Shown here piece after piece: positions 11,481 through 25,815 of a stretch of DNA of 64,000 nt; the first letter of the stretch is position 1; every line of letters starts with the position of its first letter. Under the pieces are notes generated by a model. That model ran no database searches, was not told the DNA's origin, and saw only the letters and a list, made by a program, of their open reading frames with translations. The DNA comes from Synchiropus splendidus (lineage: Eukaryota; Chordata; Actinopteri; Syngnathiformes; Callionymidae), in the NCBI RefSeq assembly GCF_027744825.2, contig NC_071334.1:31967437-32031436 (forward strand). The letters are read 5' to 3'. The position numbers were made by a program, and so were the translations under genes.

Positions 11481-13969
11481 CCTCTGTTGGTGAATTCCTT
11501 TCGGTGAGACCAAACCTCAAACCATAATTACTGCTCGCTAAACTGTAGACTTAAGCCCGGCGTTCAACCTTGATGTAATGATTTATGTAAAAAAGGGCTA
11601 CATTCTAGCATGAAAGAAAGTTATTTTTGACACGTCCATTGTAAATTATAAAGAGCTTTTGTTCTCTAGCAAAGGAAGGATGGAGCATTAGACAGCAGAG
11701 GTGACTGTCTATTTAGCATTAAGCTCTTTGTTTCCTAGTTGGCGCTTATCCCAATTCTCGCCTTAAGCTAAGACTTCTGTGTCGCAATCGATAGAGCAAA
11801 ATGGGTGGAAGAGAAGGAGCGACGACCGCTTGGTAAAGCGATGTGACTCGCTCAAATTTCCTCCGAGGCAGGAACCCAGGACCAGGATAGCACAGAAGCA
11901 CTGATCCGAGTGGAAGCTGGTCCTGAGCTAGCTGAGCTCAAACAAGTACATTCTTCATCAAATCCAACCTCAAACACTTCTTGGGAGTCGGCATATGTCG
12001 CCAGTTTTTGCCTTCTTTGATTGGAATCCTGGTGGCTGATGGCAAACCTAAAACAAAGACAAAGCAGGGGAAGGTCAAACTTATAATTTCAAATGCATCC
12101 AATCTGTCTGAGACACGTGTCTTCACTCTGACTATTCGGTGGATGAGGGTGTACTTCCCTTTATAAGCCAGTCCACTCAGCAAAGGAGTTGCATTTTAGC
12201 TGTGAATAGAAAATCCCGAAATATTCCTCTTATTGTAGATGGAGGGTGGAGGAAGGCAAAAGGATGAAGCAACACGTCCGAAACCCAGCCTGGTTGCCCG
12301 ATTTCAATCATCCAGTTGTAATGACCTGGGTGAACTGCTGAAAAGACCACAGGTCGGGGCAAAAATCTTACTCACCATCTGATGCCAACGAACTATCCAT
12401 AACTGGAATTTTAAAGGGGCATTTTTTGTTATAATGGTGCAATAATGTAATAATGATCTGCAATTGCACTGTACTCCAAGTGAGCTGGTGAAAAGGTCTC
12501 CTTGTCTCCTTTTAAGCTTTGGAATACCCCAGACCAATGAAAGGCCTGCTCAGCAAAGAGGCGTGGCTAGAGGAAATGTCGTGACTAGAGGTCAGCGTCT
12601 GATTCCGACCTTGTCCTTTAATTCTTGGAGGCTACCACGACCGACACACTGCATCATCACTGAAGACACTCACCGTCCATCCATTTTCCATCCTTCCTTG
12701 GTCAAATTGCAACACATCCCACTCTCATGGTGAGATTTATTGACGTTGGGAAAGTGGACGTTCTTTTACTGATGCTGAAGTCAGCCTTCAGCGTTGTATG
12801 TTGACGCGTCTGGCTTCAAATGAAACACATGTTCTGACTTGCACTGATGCTGTGGGAGGCACATTGCGTAAAAGAAAGAGGGAGGTTGGGGTTAGTGATG
12901 GGATGACCCACCTTTAACTCTACATGTAACACAGTGTCACTTGGTATATGAAGCCCCTCAAATGACGCGCGTCTTACACCGTCAGTGTAATTTAGTGAGG
13001 AGAGCTTCAGATCTTCTCCTGTGCGATGCACCTTCTAAATCCCCCTCCAGGGAAGGAAAACATTTGCGCTCCATTGAAACACCTTTGCAGCAACATGCAA
13101 CTTTCCCGCATCACTATATTATACTATGTTAAGTGAGGGTGAGAACTGGGTTTCCTCTTTCTGCTTTTGGAAGTTTCCATATGTTTGCTGACACTGATCA
13201 TCTCTGTTCCTTATCTTAAACACTGGGGTCTTCCGAGTTAGCAGGTTAGAGTGAAGATGAATCTGCAATGATTTTATAACAATGTTGTTGGCATCATAAA
13301 ATGACTTGGCGGGGCCATATTTGGACTCCAGGCCTTGAGTTTGACGCTAGTAATTTTACAATCAAATCCTTTTCAGTGAAGCATGCGTCCCATGGAGAGG
13401 CCTTGCTCAAGGTGGGATGTGGCAGCAGTGCTTTTTAAATATCCACTGAGTGTGGTCAGAGAGGAGCCGGTTGATAAGGCAGATTGCAACTATGGCTCAT
13501 TTGCCCCTTGTATTTATAGTCTTTAACCTCCTCTCCTGCTTCCATGCGAGCCAATGCTGTCCTGAAAACAAGTTTGGGTATCAAGTCTATGGAGTGTTGT
13601 GATGATAGCTGCAACAGGTTTTCGATCTGGACCTGGTGATACCCAGAGGTCATCCTTGGTTCACACACACACGCACAGCTGCTGCAATACCTTTCTGCCT
13701 TCACTTCATCAGCAAAATGGCCAGAGTGAGTGATCCAGGGCTGGGCTTGGCCCAGGACTGGACCGTCCACAGGACAGCTGCGACTAGTCTTTCCATGGCC
13801 GACGACCTCTGGCTCAACTTGGTGTTGACTGGACTCAAACCCGCCCGGACTCGGGGACTATTTGCAGGGATGTAGCACGATCAAGTTCAACAGTTCACCT
13901 CTGTGGCCAGCTTCACTGGTCTGTGTTTACAGACAACACACACGGACACGGCCGACCGCCCACACACAA

Positions 13970-14160
13970 GCGCCTGTCATTGGCATTGCAAATGTTCCCC
14001 TCGCAGCTGGGGGGCCACACACGCTGAGGGAGCCGCCGCGGGGAGATCACATGGCCTGCTGATGAGATTTCATTGATATCATAAGACAATATTGCTCCTG
14101 TCACATCAGCAAGTGGGAGCACGATGACAGAGAGCGAGGACAACTGGTGAGAGCTTCAGG
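13970..14160. promoter_or_regulatory. Candidate intergenic dlx enhancer B
   Basis: Contains cattggcattgcaaatg at about 13,978-13,994. This resembles adjacent Sox (CATTG) and POU octamer-like (TTGCAAAT) sites. It is followed by attgatatcat and acaatattg motifs. Inference only. Confidence 0.3.
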
Positions 14161-16409
14161 GACTACAAAGACATTAGAGAATTAAGGATTGGCGATTGTG
14201 GCATGTTTTATTTTGGAGGAGAAAATGATGAAAGGATGTTTAGGAAATACAATACAAGTGTGTACATGTCGAAACCGAACTCCTCAGTGTGAAAATGGCT
14301 CAATGGGAAGTTCAACAGAAAATGTGTTTCTATATTCTGAAAGTGTCTTAGCATTAGCAATGTATTTCTATCACATACATACATTTATTCATTTTACAGC
14401 AATGCTTTTTCATCAAAGAAAAGCTCTGGTTTTAGTCCAAATTATGGAGAATTACTGTTTTTTAACTGTCCTTTTTACATGATTTTGAGTTAGGTTTAAA
14501 TTGAATTTTTTAAGTCTCTCAATTTTGATTTGAGCATTTAATATTTTGTTTGTTTTATTTTGCCTTTTAAAAGAAAAAACGGAATAAATAGATTTAATAC
14601 AAACTTTAATGCGTCATTTCTCTACACATGTAAAGTTTTGCTTTTGTTATTGATTTATTTCTTCAGTTTATGTGGATTCTAATACGAAGGATGCTTCTGT
14701 TTGACCACCAAAATCAGCGGACTCCCCTCCCACACGCTGCACGCTACATTTCTTGTGGCGCGTTTCACTTGTCTTCTACTTACATTTTACAGTGCAGCTG
14801 TGACCAACAGCTCGGCTCGGTCTGCTGGATCAGGTGCATCTGCACCGAACAGCAGCGCTGATGGTTTAAAGTGCTGCTCGCGAAATGAGGATTGGCAATC
14901 GTACACTTCAAACAAACAAAAATAGCACGACATAAAACTTATTTTTTATTTAATAAAAAAATAAAAAGGACAAGGAAAAATGTTTTGCTGTTGGTAAAAG
15001 CAAAAGTAGGCAAAACAAGTGTGATGTTTCCAATTGAGCTACAAACCTCTTTCCACTTCAAGAGACACACAATAAAATGCAGATTCTTTCAGAGAAACAA
15101 AAGCCTCGGCTGCATTCGCTTAGCAAAAATAACAACCTGGCATGGCGTCTGCGCATTTAATTTGAGTAAATAGCTTTAAAATGTTTTTTACTGCTGCTGT
15201 TATGGTTCCATTGAAACCCCACTGTTGCTGTTCACTTTGAAAATCACGGTGTCTTTTACAGTTATCAACACGCCAGTCATACATTCTGCTGACTTCCATG
15301 AACTTGCTTTCAAGTCTGAGGGAGAACAATGGCAATCATTTTGGTTGACATGTAATATTCAATGACAATTCTAACAATTATGATGTGGAAATGATGTGAA
15401 CTGAAAAGCTCTAAAACAGAGGAGCAGGCGTGTCACACCTCTCTGGCGGCAGGAACACTTATTTTATAATTTATATTTGAATTGGTTAATAATGTGAGCG
15501 CACAATGGACATATAAGGTGTGTGTTGAAACATCAATGTTTAGACAGCAGCATTGATCATGTTTCTCGAGTCAAGACCATCGATCATTCCAGAGAGGAAA
15601 CTGATCATTGTGATTTTATGTAGTAATATTGTGTTTGCTGACTTTAATAAAAGTCGCCCCAAACGAGCTTTCAAGCACCCGGATCAATGTGAGGAGAAAC
15701 CATTTGGGCCAAAATGTTGTAAACTGACTGACACGGTTGGCACATTCTCGAATGATGTGTAATAACGTCTTGGTGGTCCATGTGGATCGGATCGTCGTGA
15801 GCGCGCTCGTCGTCCTATAGGATTTAATAAGCTGCGTTTCAAATCAGTCACACTCGCGCGCTTTGCTGAATATTCTTGTTATGTGGCAACAGAGCAGCAA
15901 TAAAACGCAGTGACTCCACTGTGTCTGCATCGCAGCGCAGCGCATTTGCACCCACGCACAGGGGCTCAAGTCCCCAGTTTTAATACCTTCGGGGGGACAT
16001 TGCCTTTTAAATCAGGACCTTTAAATCGTTTTGTTTTATGGCGTTACTGCTGTTTCGCGCTTTACTCGGTATATGTTGCTTCAAACATGTCTGGAGTGGA
16101 ACGTTTTAATCTTTTATTTGTTTCCATGAACTAAGCGTTAAGATGTGTGTTATAGTAGCGTAAGTAAATTTACACTGCTGTGTAATGATACTCGTAGCCG
16201 GGAGGACAAGGGTAGTTTTTTGTTTTCAAATTACTACCAGCTAAATTAAGATAAACAGGAAATGTTTTTATATCTCAAACCTAGCAAACATACCAGCAAA
16301 CTGTACATCACAATTCATTAAGTCGGATGTCGTTTTAAAAGCCAATAATTGTAATAAACGGCCTGCAGTCCAGAAAACAGTCTCCACACACAGACATGCA
16401 ATTACCATC

Positions 16410-16415
16410 TTTATT
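16410..16415 (-). terminator. dlx3b: dlx3b polyadenylation signal
   Basis: On the minus strand this reads AATAAA, 421 bp after the dlx3b stop codon. It would give a 3'UTR of about 440 nt. It is the first clear canonical hexamer downstream that I found. Confidence 0.55.
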
Positions 16416-16836
16416 CAACAGAAGGCAGCGAAATTTACAAGATTATAAAAAGTATTTTTGGTGAGCACTGCAGTGCAACTCAAACAAATATGATCATAGT
16501 GGTTCTGCTTATAAACACATATTTACAGCCTTCGACAACAATTTGTACACATATATATAAATATGACCTGAGTTTTTTTTTCGTTGATTTAGTTCTACAA
16601 ACCCACATGGATCAACTGCATAACTGTCAAGAGTCCGTGGTCACGTACAAAAGAGAAATACAACAGAAACGATAAATAACTCGAAAGAAACCACGCCAGT
16701 CGTCCTTTTAAATACAAAACTAAATCCCTTATGTGCTTTTGAGCTCTTCGCTCGTCCAAAAAAAGAAGGCAGGTCTGCCCAGGTCCAGTTAGCTCAGAGG
16801 AGAGTCCATGTTCGGAGGGGAGACCTTCTGTAAGTG

Positions 16837-18129
<1,293 letters not shown>

Positions 18130-18340
18130 GGTGGGGGCCTGGAAATAAAAGCGCCACCGATTTTGCGCGCAAAGAAAAGGCAGGAAAAAGCGTGTGCGCT
18201 CTCAGATGTAGTCCCGTGGAAGAGTCCCGGCTGCTCGCAGTGTTGTGGCATGGTCCAGCCTGTGTGTCACAGAGTTATAAGGAGCTGGGGTGGATTCTCG
18301 CTTCTCATTGGCTCACAGTTCCTCCCCCACCCTCTGCGCT
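18130..18340 (-). promoter_or_regulatory. dlx3b: dlx3b proximal promoter
   Basis: Read on the minus strand, there is a CCAAT box at 18311-18307 (gagCCAATgag), a G-rich Sp/KLF-like box at about 18334-18321, and a TATA-like TTATAA at 18280-18275. The TATA-like box lies 146 bp upstream of the ATG. The mouse Dlx3 promoter is reported to depend on a CCAAT box bound by NF-Y, which fits this arrangement. A transcription start near 18,245-18,250 is my inference. Confidence 0.5.
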
Positions 18341-19559
18341 GGAGGCGAAAACCGAGACGCGGTGCCCGAACATAGCGCTCTGCTCTATTCAGCATTTGCG
18401 TTTACCTGCTCACGCCAGACAGGTATGCACCTCTCTAAAGAGCCCAACACAAACGCGCATGGTGGGAACCGAACTGTGTCTTCTGAAGGATGGCACCACA
18501 TAATCACATGACAATAGAGGCGCAGCTTAATCCCGCAGCCAGAGTGTCTCCCTAATGTCTTTATGCGCTGTTTTCTTAACACTGTTGTGAGATCACAGCG
18601 CCTTCGGCCGCCTGCAGACTCCCACTGGCTGCTTTTGTCATGCAGACTTGATGGCGGACAGTGAACTTTAGCTGGAGCGATGGAAGAGATAACTGTACGA
18701 CTCGTTTACCTCGATCTACCTGCGGGTGAATTCCTCTCCGTCCGCGAGCGCATGTGCACAGGCGGATTTATTGATTTGGAGGCTCCGGGCAAAAAGCAAT
18801 GTGGCCCCACTCAGTTCAACAACACGGAGATTAAGAGTCGACACAACAACTAGACTTCATTTTGACGAATACACAAAATCCTAAAATGTCACAAGCCTCT
18901 CACCTTCCCACCACTGGCCCCTTCATTTTCCCTAAAATGATGGATTCAGCATGAAAACCTGGCATTCCTTCAATTCAGAATAAGTAAAACGAGTCCAAAC
19001 GGTCGCATTACGGTTTATTCAAAAATAGCCACGTATTTTAAATTGTTTTCATGCATGCATAAATGAAGGACAGTTACAGCCAGTGGTAGATCAATATGTT
19101 CAACTGTTGGTTTTCACACATCCAAATGCAAATTAAATTAACACTCGACTTTAGTTTATTGAATTAACGCCCGAGCTGCTGTTTACAAACCATTAATGAT
19201 TAAAAGGCGTAATGGAGCAACATCAAACGCGTCATTCAGGATCGATGGTTAAAAACTGGGTTATCCGAACTGTAGGCTTCGGTCGTCTCCCGCATGAAGA
19301 CTTCATCTCGCGGTCTACAGCGCCCCCTCCTGCTCAATATGAAACAACGTTGTACTTGCGGCGACCGAAGTCAGAAATGTGGATTTTGTTTCCAAGCTCT
19401 CGTGCGTATCACCAGATCTATAGAATAGCCTTCCATTTCAGACAAATTTACAGTGCCCCTTGGGACAAGAGACGAAGAGGGAGACCCTGGACAGATCCTC
19501 AGGGCAAATGTAGACAGAAAGGCTCACTCGCGCTCACATTAAAGGGCATTATACTGTAG

Positions 19560-19680
19560 AATCTCAGAATGCCTCTGGGCTGTGGGAGGAAATCAAAGTA
19601 GTCATGAGAAAACCCACGCCAGAGAGGAGAGAAAATACAAGTTCCAAGAGGGAGGACCACCCAGGCTCGCCCAGAGCCCA
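19560..19680. repeat. Degenerate teleost interspersed repeat fragment
   Basis: Contains gctgtgggaggaa followed by gagaaaacccacgcc and gagagaaaatacaagttcc. This word order is that of a very common fish repeat. It is heavily diverged. The family cannot be named from sequence alone. Confidence 0.4.
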
Positions 19681-19906
19681 TAGCTCAAAATGAGTGAGTT
19701 TTTGATGCTCTGCTTCCTCCTGCTGGTCAATCTGAGCAAACTGCGCTTTCTGTAGTGGTTGATTTTACTCACGTTGTGAAAGCCATAAAGTTTTCACAAG
19801 ATCCATTCACCATGTATTATTTATGTATTTATTCAAAAACAAACAAATAAAAACTGAAAAGGTTTCACTGAACTAGTTGCTCAAGTCCAAACATTTTTCA
19901 GCCAAC

Positions 19907-19948
19907 AGTGCCATCTGGTGGCTCCTGAAAATCAGGACACTGTTTCAT
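19907..19948. repeat. Short interspersed repeat copy 1
   Basis: 42 bp matching 63423-63464 at 38 positions; all four differences are transitions. Copies contain the motif ccatctRgtgg and ggacactgtttcat. Confidence 0.7.
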
Positions 19949-20199
19949 GAGAGCTCATCAACCCTTCAACACTGTGTCAACCATGGGGTCAACAACAGAA
20001 AACATGTTTACCTGTGGCTTGTTTTGCCTGAAAAACAATGACATTTCGTGAGATGATTTTTCCAACCACTTCTGCACCACTCTCTGAGGAACTTTTCAGG
20101 CTGTAATCCAAAGTGATTTACATTACATTAAACTAACTGTGTGTATACTACCATTTTCCTCCGACTGTTGTCGGTGGATGTTGGGGAGAAATTAATGTA

Positions 20200-20912
20200 C
20201 AGTGGTACCTTGGTTTTCGAACGTCCCGGACTTAGAACAAATCGGAGTACGAACAAAAATTTCTAGATTTTTTTGCTTCTGATTTTGAACGAAAATCCAG
20301 AACTCAAACGCCCCTGAAAAAAGCCGGAAAAAAACATAAGCTGAGCCACGATGCACTTTGTTATTGTGTATAACGCAGCCTCTGTATACAGACGTGTACC
20401 GTTAGCTTCATTTACTGACTGTTTTTTCTTCATATTGAGGTGTAAAACATTTCCTGTCTCCGCACTGGACCGTGGTAGAGTGTCACAGGGGAGGTGCTCG
20501 CTCTCCACACCTCCGAGGCTGGAGCGCGCACTCCAGGGTTTGATGTCCAGTTGTGGGCTGGAGCTGGGACAGGGATGAGGCGAGTCTGGGACAGAGCGTT
20601 ACTTGGTTTATGACTTTGTCACAGCCAAACTGCACAGAAGCGCACATTCAGAGCTGGACACGCACCGGGCACCTCTTCACTTCTGGAGAGACGTCACTCA
20701 CTCGGCAACCCCTCCCACATGCAGCGGCCACACACATAGAGGAACAGTGCACCTGCAGCAGACACTCTACATTCACTCCTACAAAAGATTATTTTAAGGC
20801 TTGGAACGCATTATTTCTTTTTCCATTCATTGTAATGGGAAAAATCGATTCAGATTTTGAATAATTCACTTCTCGAACAGCCGGACTGTGGTCGAGAACC
20901 GAGGTACCACTG
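20200..20912. mobile_element. Nonautonomous mariner-like inverted-repeat transposon
   Basis: The left end reads cagtggtaccttggttttcg. The right end, read on the other strand, starts cagtggtacctcggttctcg, with two differences in 20. Both inner arms continue with GAAC/TCGAAC-rich sequence, as in Tc1/mariner elements. A TA precedes the left end, but the right flank is TT, so a target duplication is not intact. The 713-bp body has no transposase frame, so it is a nonautonomous or internally deleted copy. Confidence 0.75.
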
Positions 20913-21690
20913 TTTTTCATGCTTGTTTATTATGTTTTGTACAATGAGTGAATTGGGAGGATTTGCAGCACTGATTTGAATGCAAGGTCAAAAGTTTTCT
21001 CGAACAGTGTGAAATGATGACATTCGTCTGCTCTGCAGTGGATACGGCCTGGTCTATCCAGGAAGAGGTTTGTACCCTCCTAAAGAGGAACAGAGGAACC
21101 TACCAGCGTGGCGCACTGCCCTTTCTTAATTCCATTTATTTGGTATTTCGGTCGCTCCATGGCATGAGTTGTCTTTTCTCTTCCTTGTCTTACTTGCATT
21201 TGTAAATGACCATTTGTATGGACAACTTGCTAAAACACATGAAATCAAAACAGCTCATAAAATATAGACGTTTAAGTCATGGCGATGACGAGTATAATAA
21301 ATAACGTCACTAATTATCAAATTACACGGAAGCTCGAGCACTTCTGTGAGGGTGAAAAAAGTCAACAAAATTATTTTTATACGAGTAGCTCACTAATTTG
21401 AGAACAAAGTCGCAGCTACGCCTTCTGCCCAGCAGGTGACGCTACAACTATTTTAAACACAGATAAGGTCGAGAGCTTAGGTACTCACCTCTAGAAGTGA
21501 TTTTTTTTGCGGAAAGATGCTTTGAAGACTGAAACTGAGTTTTCAGAGTTGTTTAATAAATCCCACGTCTCTCCAGAGGAAAGTATAAGAACATGTTTCT
21601 GCAGCGTGTAACTCAAACCCCATCAGCCTTTGCGATTGAGAACGTCACATCCGCTCATTGAAACGTTGAAGAAGAAAATGATTGAGTTCC

Positions 21691-21706
21691 CATCATCATC
21701 ATCATC

Positions 21707-21739
<33 letters not shown>

Positions 21740-21750
21740 GTAATAATAAT
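21691..21750. repeat. Compound (ATC)n(TAA)n microsatellite
   Basis: About six ATC/CAT units run directly into about fourteen TAA units, with one AGT interruption near 21740. Confidence 0.9.
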
Positions 21751-24700
21751 TTTGTAGTAAGTAGTAATCAATTTAAAAAACAAGATACAACATAAGGTAG
21801 AATTTAAAAAATGACTTGAAAAATTCCATATCTATATTAGATATGTATTTGAAGTTAACAGTTATAAGTGGGTTTTATGCTCCAAAACAATCTTCTCACA
21901 TCAAACCCCTTGTGCTTGTATACAATATTAGTCAAGTGACCTTATTTCCTGTCCAAAACTGTGACATGAGAGGGCTGTTGGAACGACAGAGTACCAAAGT
22001 GGAGCAGCTGGCTTGTTTCCAACATTGAACAAAACCTTGACAGTCAAAACCCAATAATTACAGTTGAGCAGGATCTGGTCTAGATGTTACCTTGAGAACT
22101 ATGTACATTACAGATGATGCTTACACCTCCCAAAACTAGTAATCACATTCTTTTTTTTCTTATTTTCAAGTCAACCTTGATCTCTGTTCAATGAATGATA
22201 ACAGAACAAAACAAAAAGACAGTTAGAGATTTTCACAAGACCTTGAAATGCTTCAGAGCTCCAAACGTGCCCTCTCTATCTATTCTTCAAGGTCTAAAAA
22301 AAAAAGAAATCCTGCTGCTACATTCCATGATGAATTGAATCTCCATGAGACCCAAGCCCACAGGACAAATACTGTATACTCTGTTTCTTTCTGCCCCAGT
22401 GAATGCTTTATCTCAGCCAGGATGGAGTTATTACTGGCTAGAAAGCACATTGTTCCCAGGATTTCTCAAACACACACCTTGCTTATTGAAAGAGTAAGTC
22501 ACGAACTCACGCTGCCTCCTTCTAGTAGCAGTAGACAAAGCTCTAGCTGACTCCACAACATACCAATTCACACACCAGCCCACGTGCTCCACAGAGGATG
22601 TTTTGGTTTAACAGCTAGGGAGGATGGTGACGCCACAAACTCATAGCTTCCTACGACCCCCTCGACCATTAGCGCGACTCCCACCGTCTTTGAAAACTTC
22701 AAGGCAGCACGGAACTCCCCGAGATAATGAAGGACCACTGGCTGTTGGCTGTGGATCAAATTGACGGATTGCCACACACACACACTGTGCTGAGTGTAGT
22801 GGGAGTCCCGGAGGTCTATTAAGGGCTGCCCATCTCTATTTGTAACCCTGTCTGCTGATAAGAGGAGACAGTCGTAAGGACAATACAGCCACACACTGTA
22901 GACTGTTTGACGTCTTCCTTCATTCCCACAATGTGTAGGTTGTAAACTAGCAAGCATTGAGCATTTGGAAATCCATGTTTGACTCCTGCACTTGAGTCCG
23001 GTCCGCTCACATTACGGTATTTCAGCTCAAAGCAACAGGTTGTAGTTTCAGATCCCTGTATATGCAGATGTACAACAACCAATGTATGTCATGTGCACGT
23101 GAATGGAAACAACTCCAAACACTTTACCACCAAATTACAAAGTAAGGCTGTGAGAATCCTATAATATTCACCCAAGATCTGGTCACCGTCCAGCACCATG
23201 TTTCTGATGATATAGTAATGTGAATGCTGTATGTTAACCTCTAACGCCAAAGCAGTCTGGTTAAGATCCCAACATGTTGCAACCTCACAGCAATAAAACA
23301 CTTGGAGTAGGATAATATATATATAATATATAATATATATTATATTCAAGTATACCAGAGTGTCTCCAGATGGAGTGGTCCAGGCTTTCTTCTTCTTCTC
23401 ACTACGTGACGCTTGTAATATTCCTTTCAGTGTACGAGGAGTGTGGCTCTCTCAGAAATGACATTGTTGAGAAACTTAAAAAAGAAAAAAACAATCTCAA
23501 AGGTAGTTCCCATGCTGCCAATTCGTAATGCTTATTTCTGCTGCATTTACTGACAGAGGAAAGCCTTAATGCCCTCCAAACACTGAGATCCAGCGAGGTA
23601 CACAAAGAGGGACGGGTTGGCTGCACACGTCTGCCGACAGACCAGAGTCATTATGGCAGTACTAAAAACAGGAGATGGTCAATAGCAGCCTGCGGACTGC
23701 TCACAGACGGGCCTGTGTGGGTGGAGGGCGCCCCATTGAGGAGCTTCAGAAGGTGTTTTGAATTAGTCTGTGTGCAATGTGGGTGTGCGCTATGAAAAGT
23801 CCTGACCTCTAACATCTGTCCACATGTAGCTCCCATTAACTTTTTGACTTCTTTGCCAGCTGTGGACCCCTGAGAGGACACAGCATTTACCTGCCTGTTT
23901 CCCCCCACATGCCGTCAGAATGTAACTCAAAGGGAAAGCGGCTCTCCACACTGCGCTGCCCTGTTGACTAACGGCCTGAGAAATCTGGGGCCTCGCTGCT
24001 TGGCCAGCTTCTAACTACACCGCTGGGAGCCTGGAAAACGACTTGTTCCAGAAAGATCCCTGCTCAAATTGACTATTTTTAGCATGAATTGATGAGAACC
24101 TTTGGAGAAGTCATGATATTGTCCACTGTAATCAAGACTCATGATTCAAAATATTCTCATGAGAACGCAAAACCATTGAACCGCATCTGGTTTTTCTCAA
24201 ATCGTGGACTTGTAGCCAACACTTCTGTATGTGCATTGACACAGCCATTGAGTTTTGTCGCTTTTCTGGAGACTCTTAATCATGTGCATGTTCAGTTTCT
24301 GGCACAAAAGTCCCCACTTTTGTTTACTGTACTCAATAGCAATATGAAGCATTTTGAACACCAGTGGAAGTTTTGAACATATTGACTCTCCTTCATCTTT
24401 GCTGAGATTCATACCACTTCAGTGTATCGTGAAGACGTCAGGTCAAAAGGTTAAGCTTTTACTGTGGTAAGTCAGCGTAAACATGTCAAGAGAAGAAAAG
24501 GTAAAACAGAGACTTGAAATCTGTATCTAAAGTAGAATTTTATTCACAGTTAATTGACAGTTCATTTTTGTATTTTAAGCAACACACACTACATAACTTT
24601 CAGTTTCCTCACCCCAGGATGAGAAAGAGGCACAGAAGGGAATGATTCAGATGCACATCCACCATAGTTAAGGCAGTACCTTATGTTTTACATTTCACTC

Positions 24701-25559
24701 AGAGTGAGACATGGCACTTTACTGTAGTAAAACAGTGTAGCTTGTGTTCTATGGCCACCTTGTGATTCAGTGAAGATCAGCTATTGCATCAGAAACTGCG
24801 GCATCTTTTCACTGTAAAAACAACGAAACTTTGAGACATGCTTTCATCATTTCGAACGTGTTAACAAACTAGCTTTGCGACAAAGACAAGACTCCCGACG
24901 AAATGAAGGTCAGTGACACACATGTTAAGACGAGCGCTGGTCCAAGCCAACCACACAAAAACAGATTGTTCTTGTTTAAAACATCAGCCGGTGCAAATGG
25001 GTTCAGTCCCTGAAACCTCACTCGGTCTCAATATCCTCCAACTCAGCAGGTGCAGATGGAGGACAAAACATGGAGGAATCTCCACAAGTGTCTCCCTCCT
25101 GGCAACAGTGGCTTCACTCAGAAGAATGTGTCTCTTCCACAGGCGGCGCGCCACTCTGCCAAGAGTGGATGAGTAAGAGCTCCGCATGGAAACAGCTGTT
25201 GTGAGTGATCAAAAGAAAAAGCAAGACTTGTTTGATTAGTACCTTTTTGTCCACCCGCCACTCAATCCTCATTATTCTCTGAGGTCACTTTCTCAGAGGG
25301 AACCACAGGAATGCAAAGCGACGTAGTGTAAGTGTTTTATAGGCCTGGATCTTTTGTGCTTTAGGTAAACATCTTCAAGTCTTAGTCAAGTTTAAAGCAA
25401 CCCTGTTAAATTGCTTTATAGACAACAAAACAACCTAGAAAGCCAGGGATTTTAGTTACTATTAACACCGTGGCTGTGACTCTCAGCAAGCAGAAGCCAG
25501 ATGAGAAGCTTATTCGTGACACATTGGTCATGGCAGACGTATATCCTCACATTATCATT

Positions 25560-25815
25560 CTGGATGGCATTTCAGCCAGACAAACTTATAGAGTCTATCC
25601 CAGCTACCTGGAGTGAGAGGCAGGGGATACCCTGAACATAGGTTCGCAGAGCAAAAATTTATGCTCACACTCACATCTAAGGAGCATTTAGTCAGCCATT
25701 ATGCCATGCATAAGGAGGGCAGATTCACTCCAACAGTAACTTGAAATTGAAATTGAACCTACGACCTGCTTGATGTGTAACTGCAGCACTAGCCACTTAA
25801 CTACCGCACTACTGC
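25560..25815. repeat. Degenerate teleost interspersed repeat
   Basis: Contains ctatcccagctacctggag, gagaggcaggggataccctg, ctcacactcacat and a terminal cactactgcattt, in the order found in a widespread fish repeat. It is strongly diverged, and the exact ends are uncertain. Confidence 0.45.

Larger units (their letters stand above)
9741..16409. other. dlx4b-dlx3b intergenic region
   Basis: About 6.7 kb between the two convergent 3' ends, with no supported gene. It is AT-rich from 9.8 to 10.8 kb and from 14.2 to 15.4 kb. In mammals and zebrafish the intervals between convergent Dlx genes carry conserved enhancers shared by both genes. The non-repetitive, moderate-GC stretches at about 10,870-11,480 and 13,970-14,160 are the best candidates here by eye. 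Confidence 0.6.
18341..20199. other. Upstream flank of dlx3b
   Basis: No supported gene. The first kilobase has fairly high CpG content and is probably regulatory. A degenerate interspersed repeat lies at about 19560-19680, and a short repeat copy at 19907-19948 is shared with 63423-63464. Confidence 0.5.
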
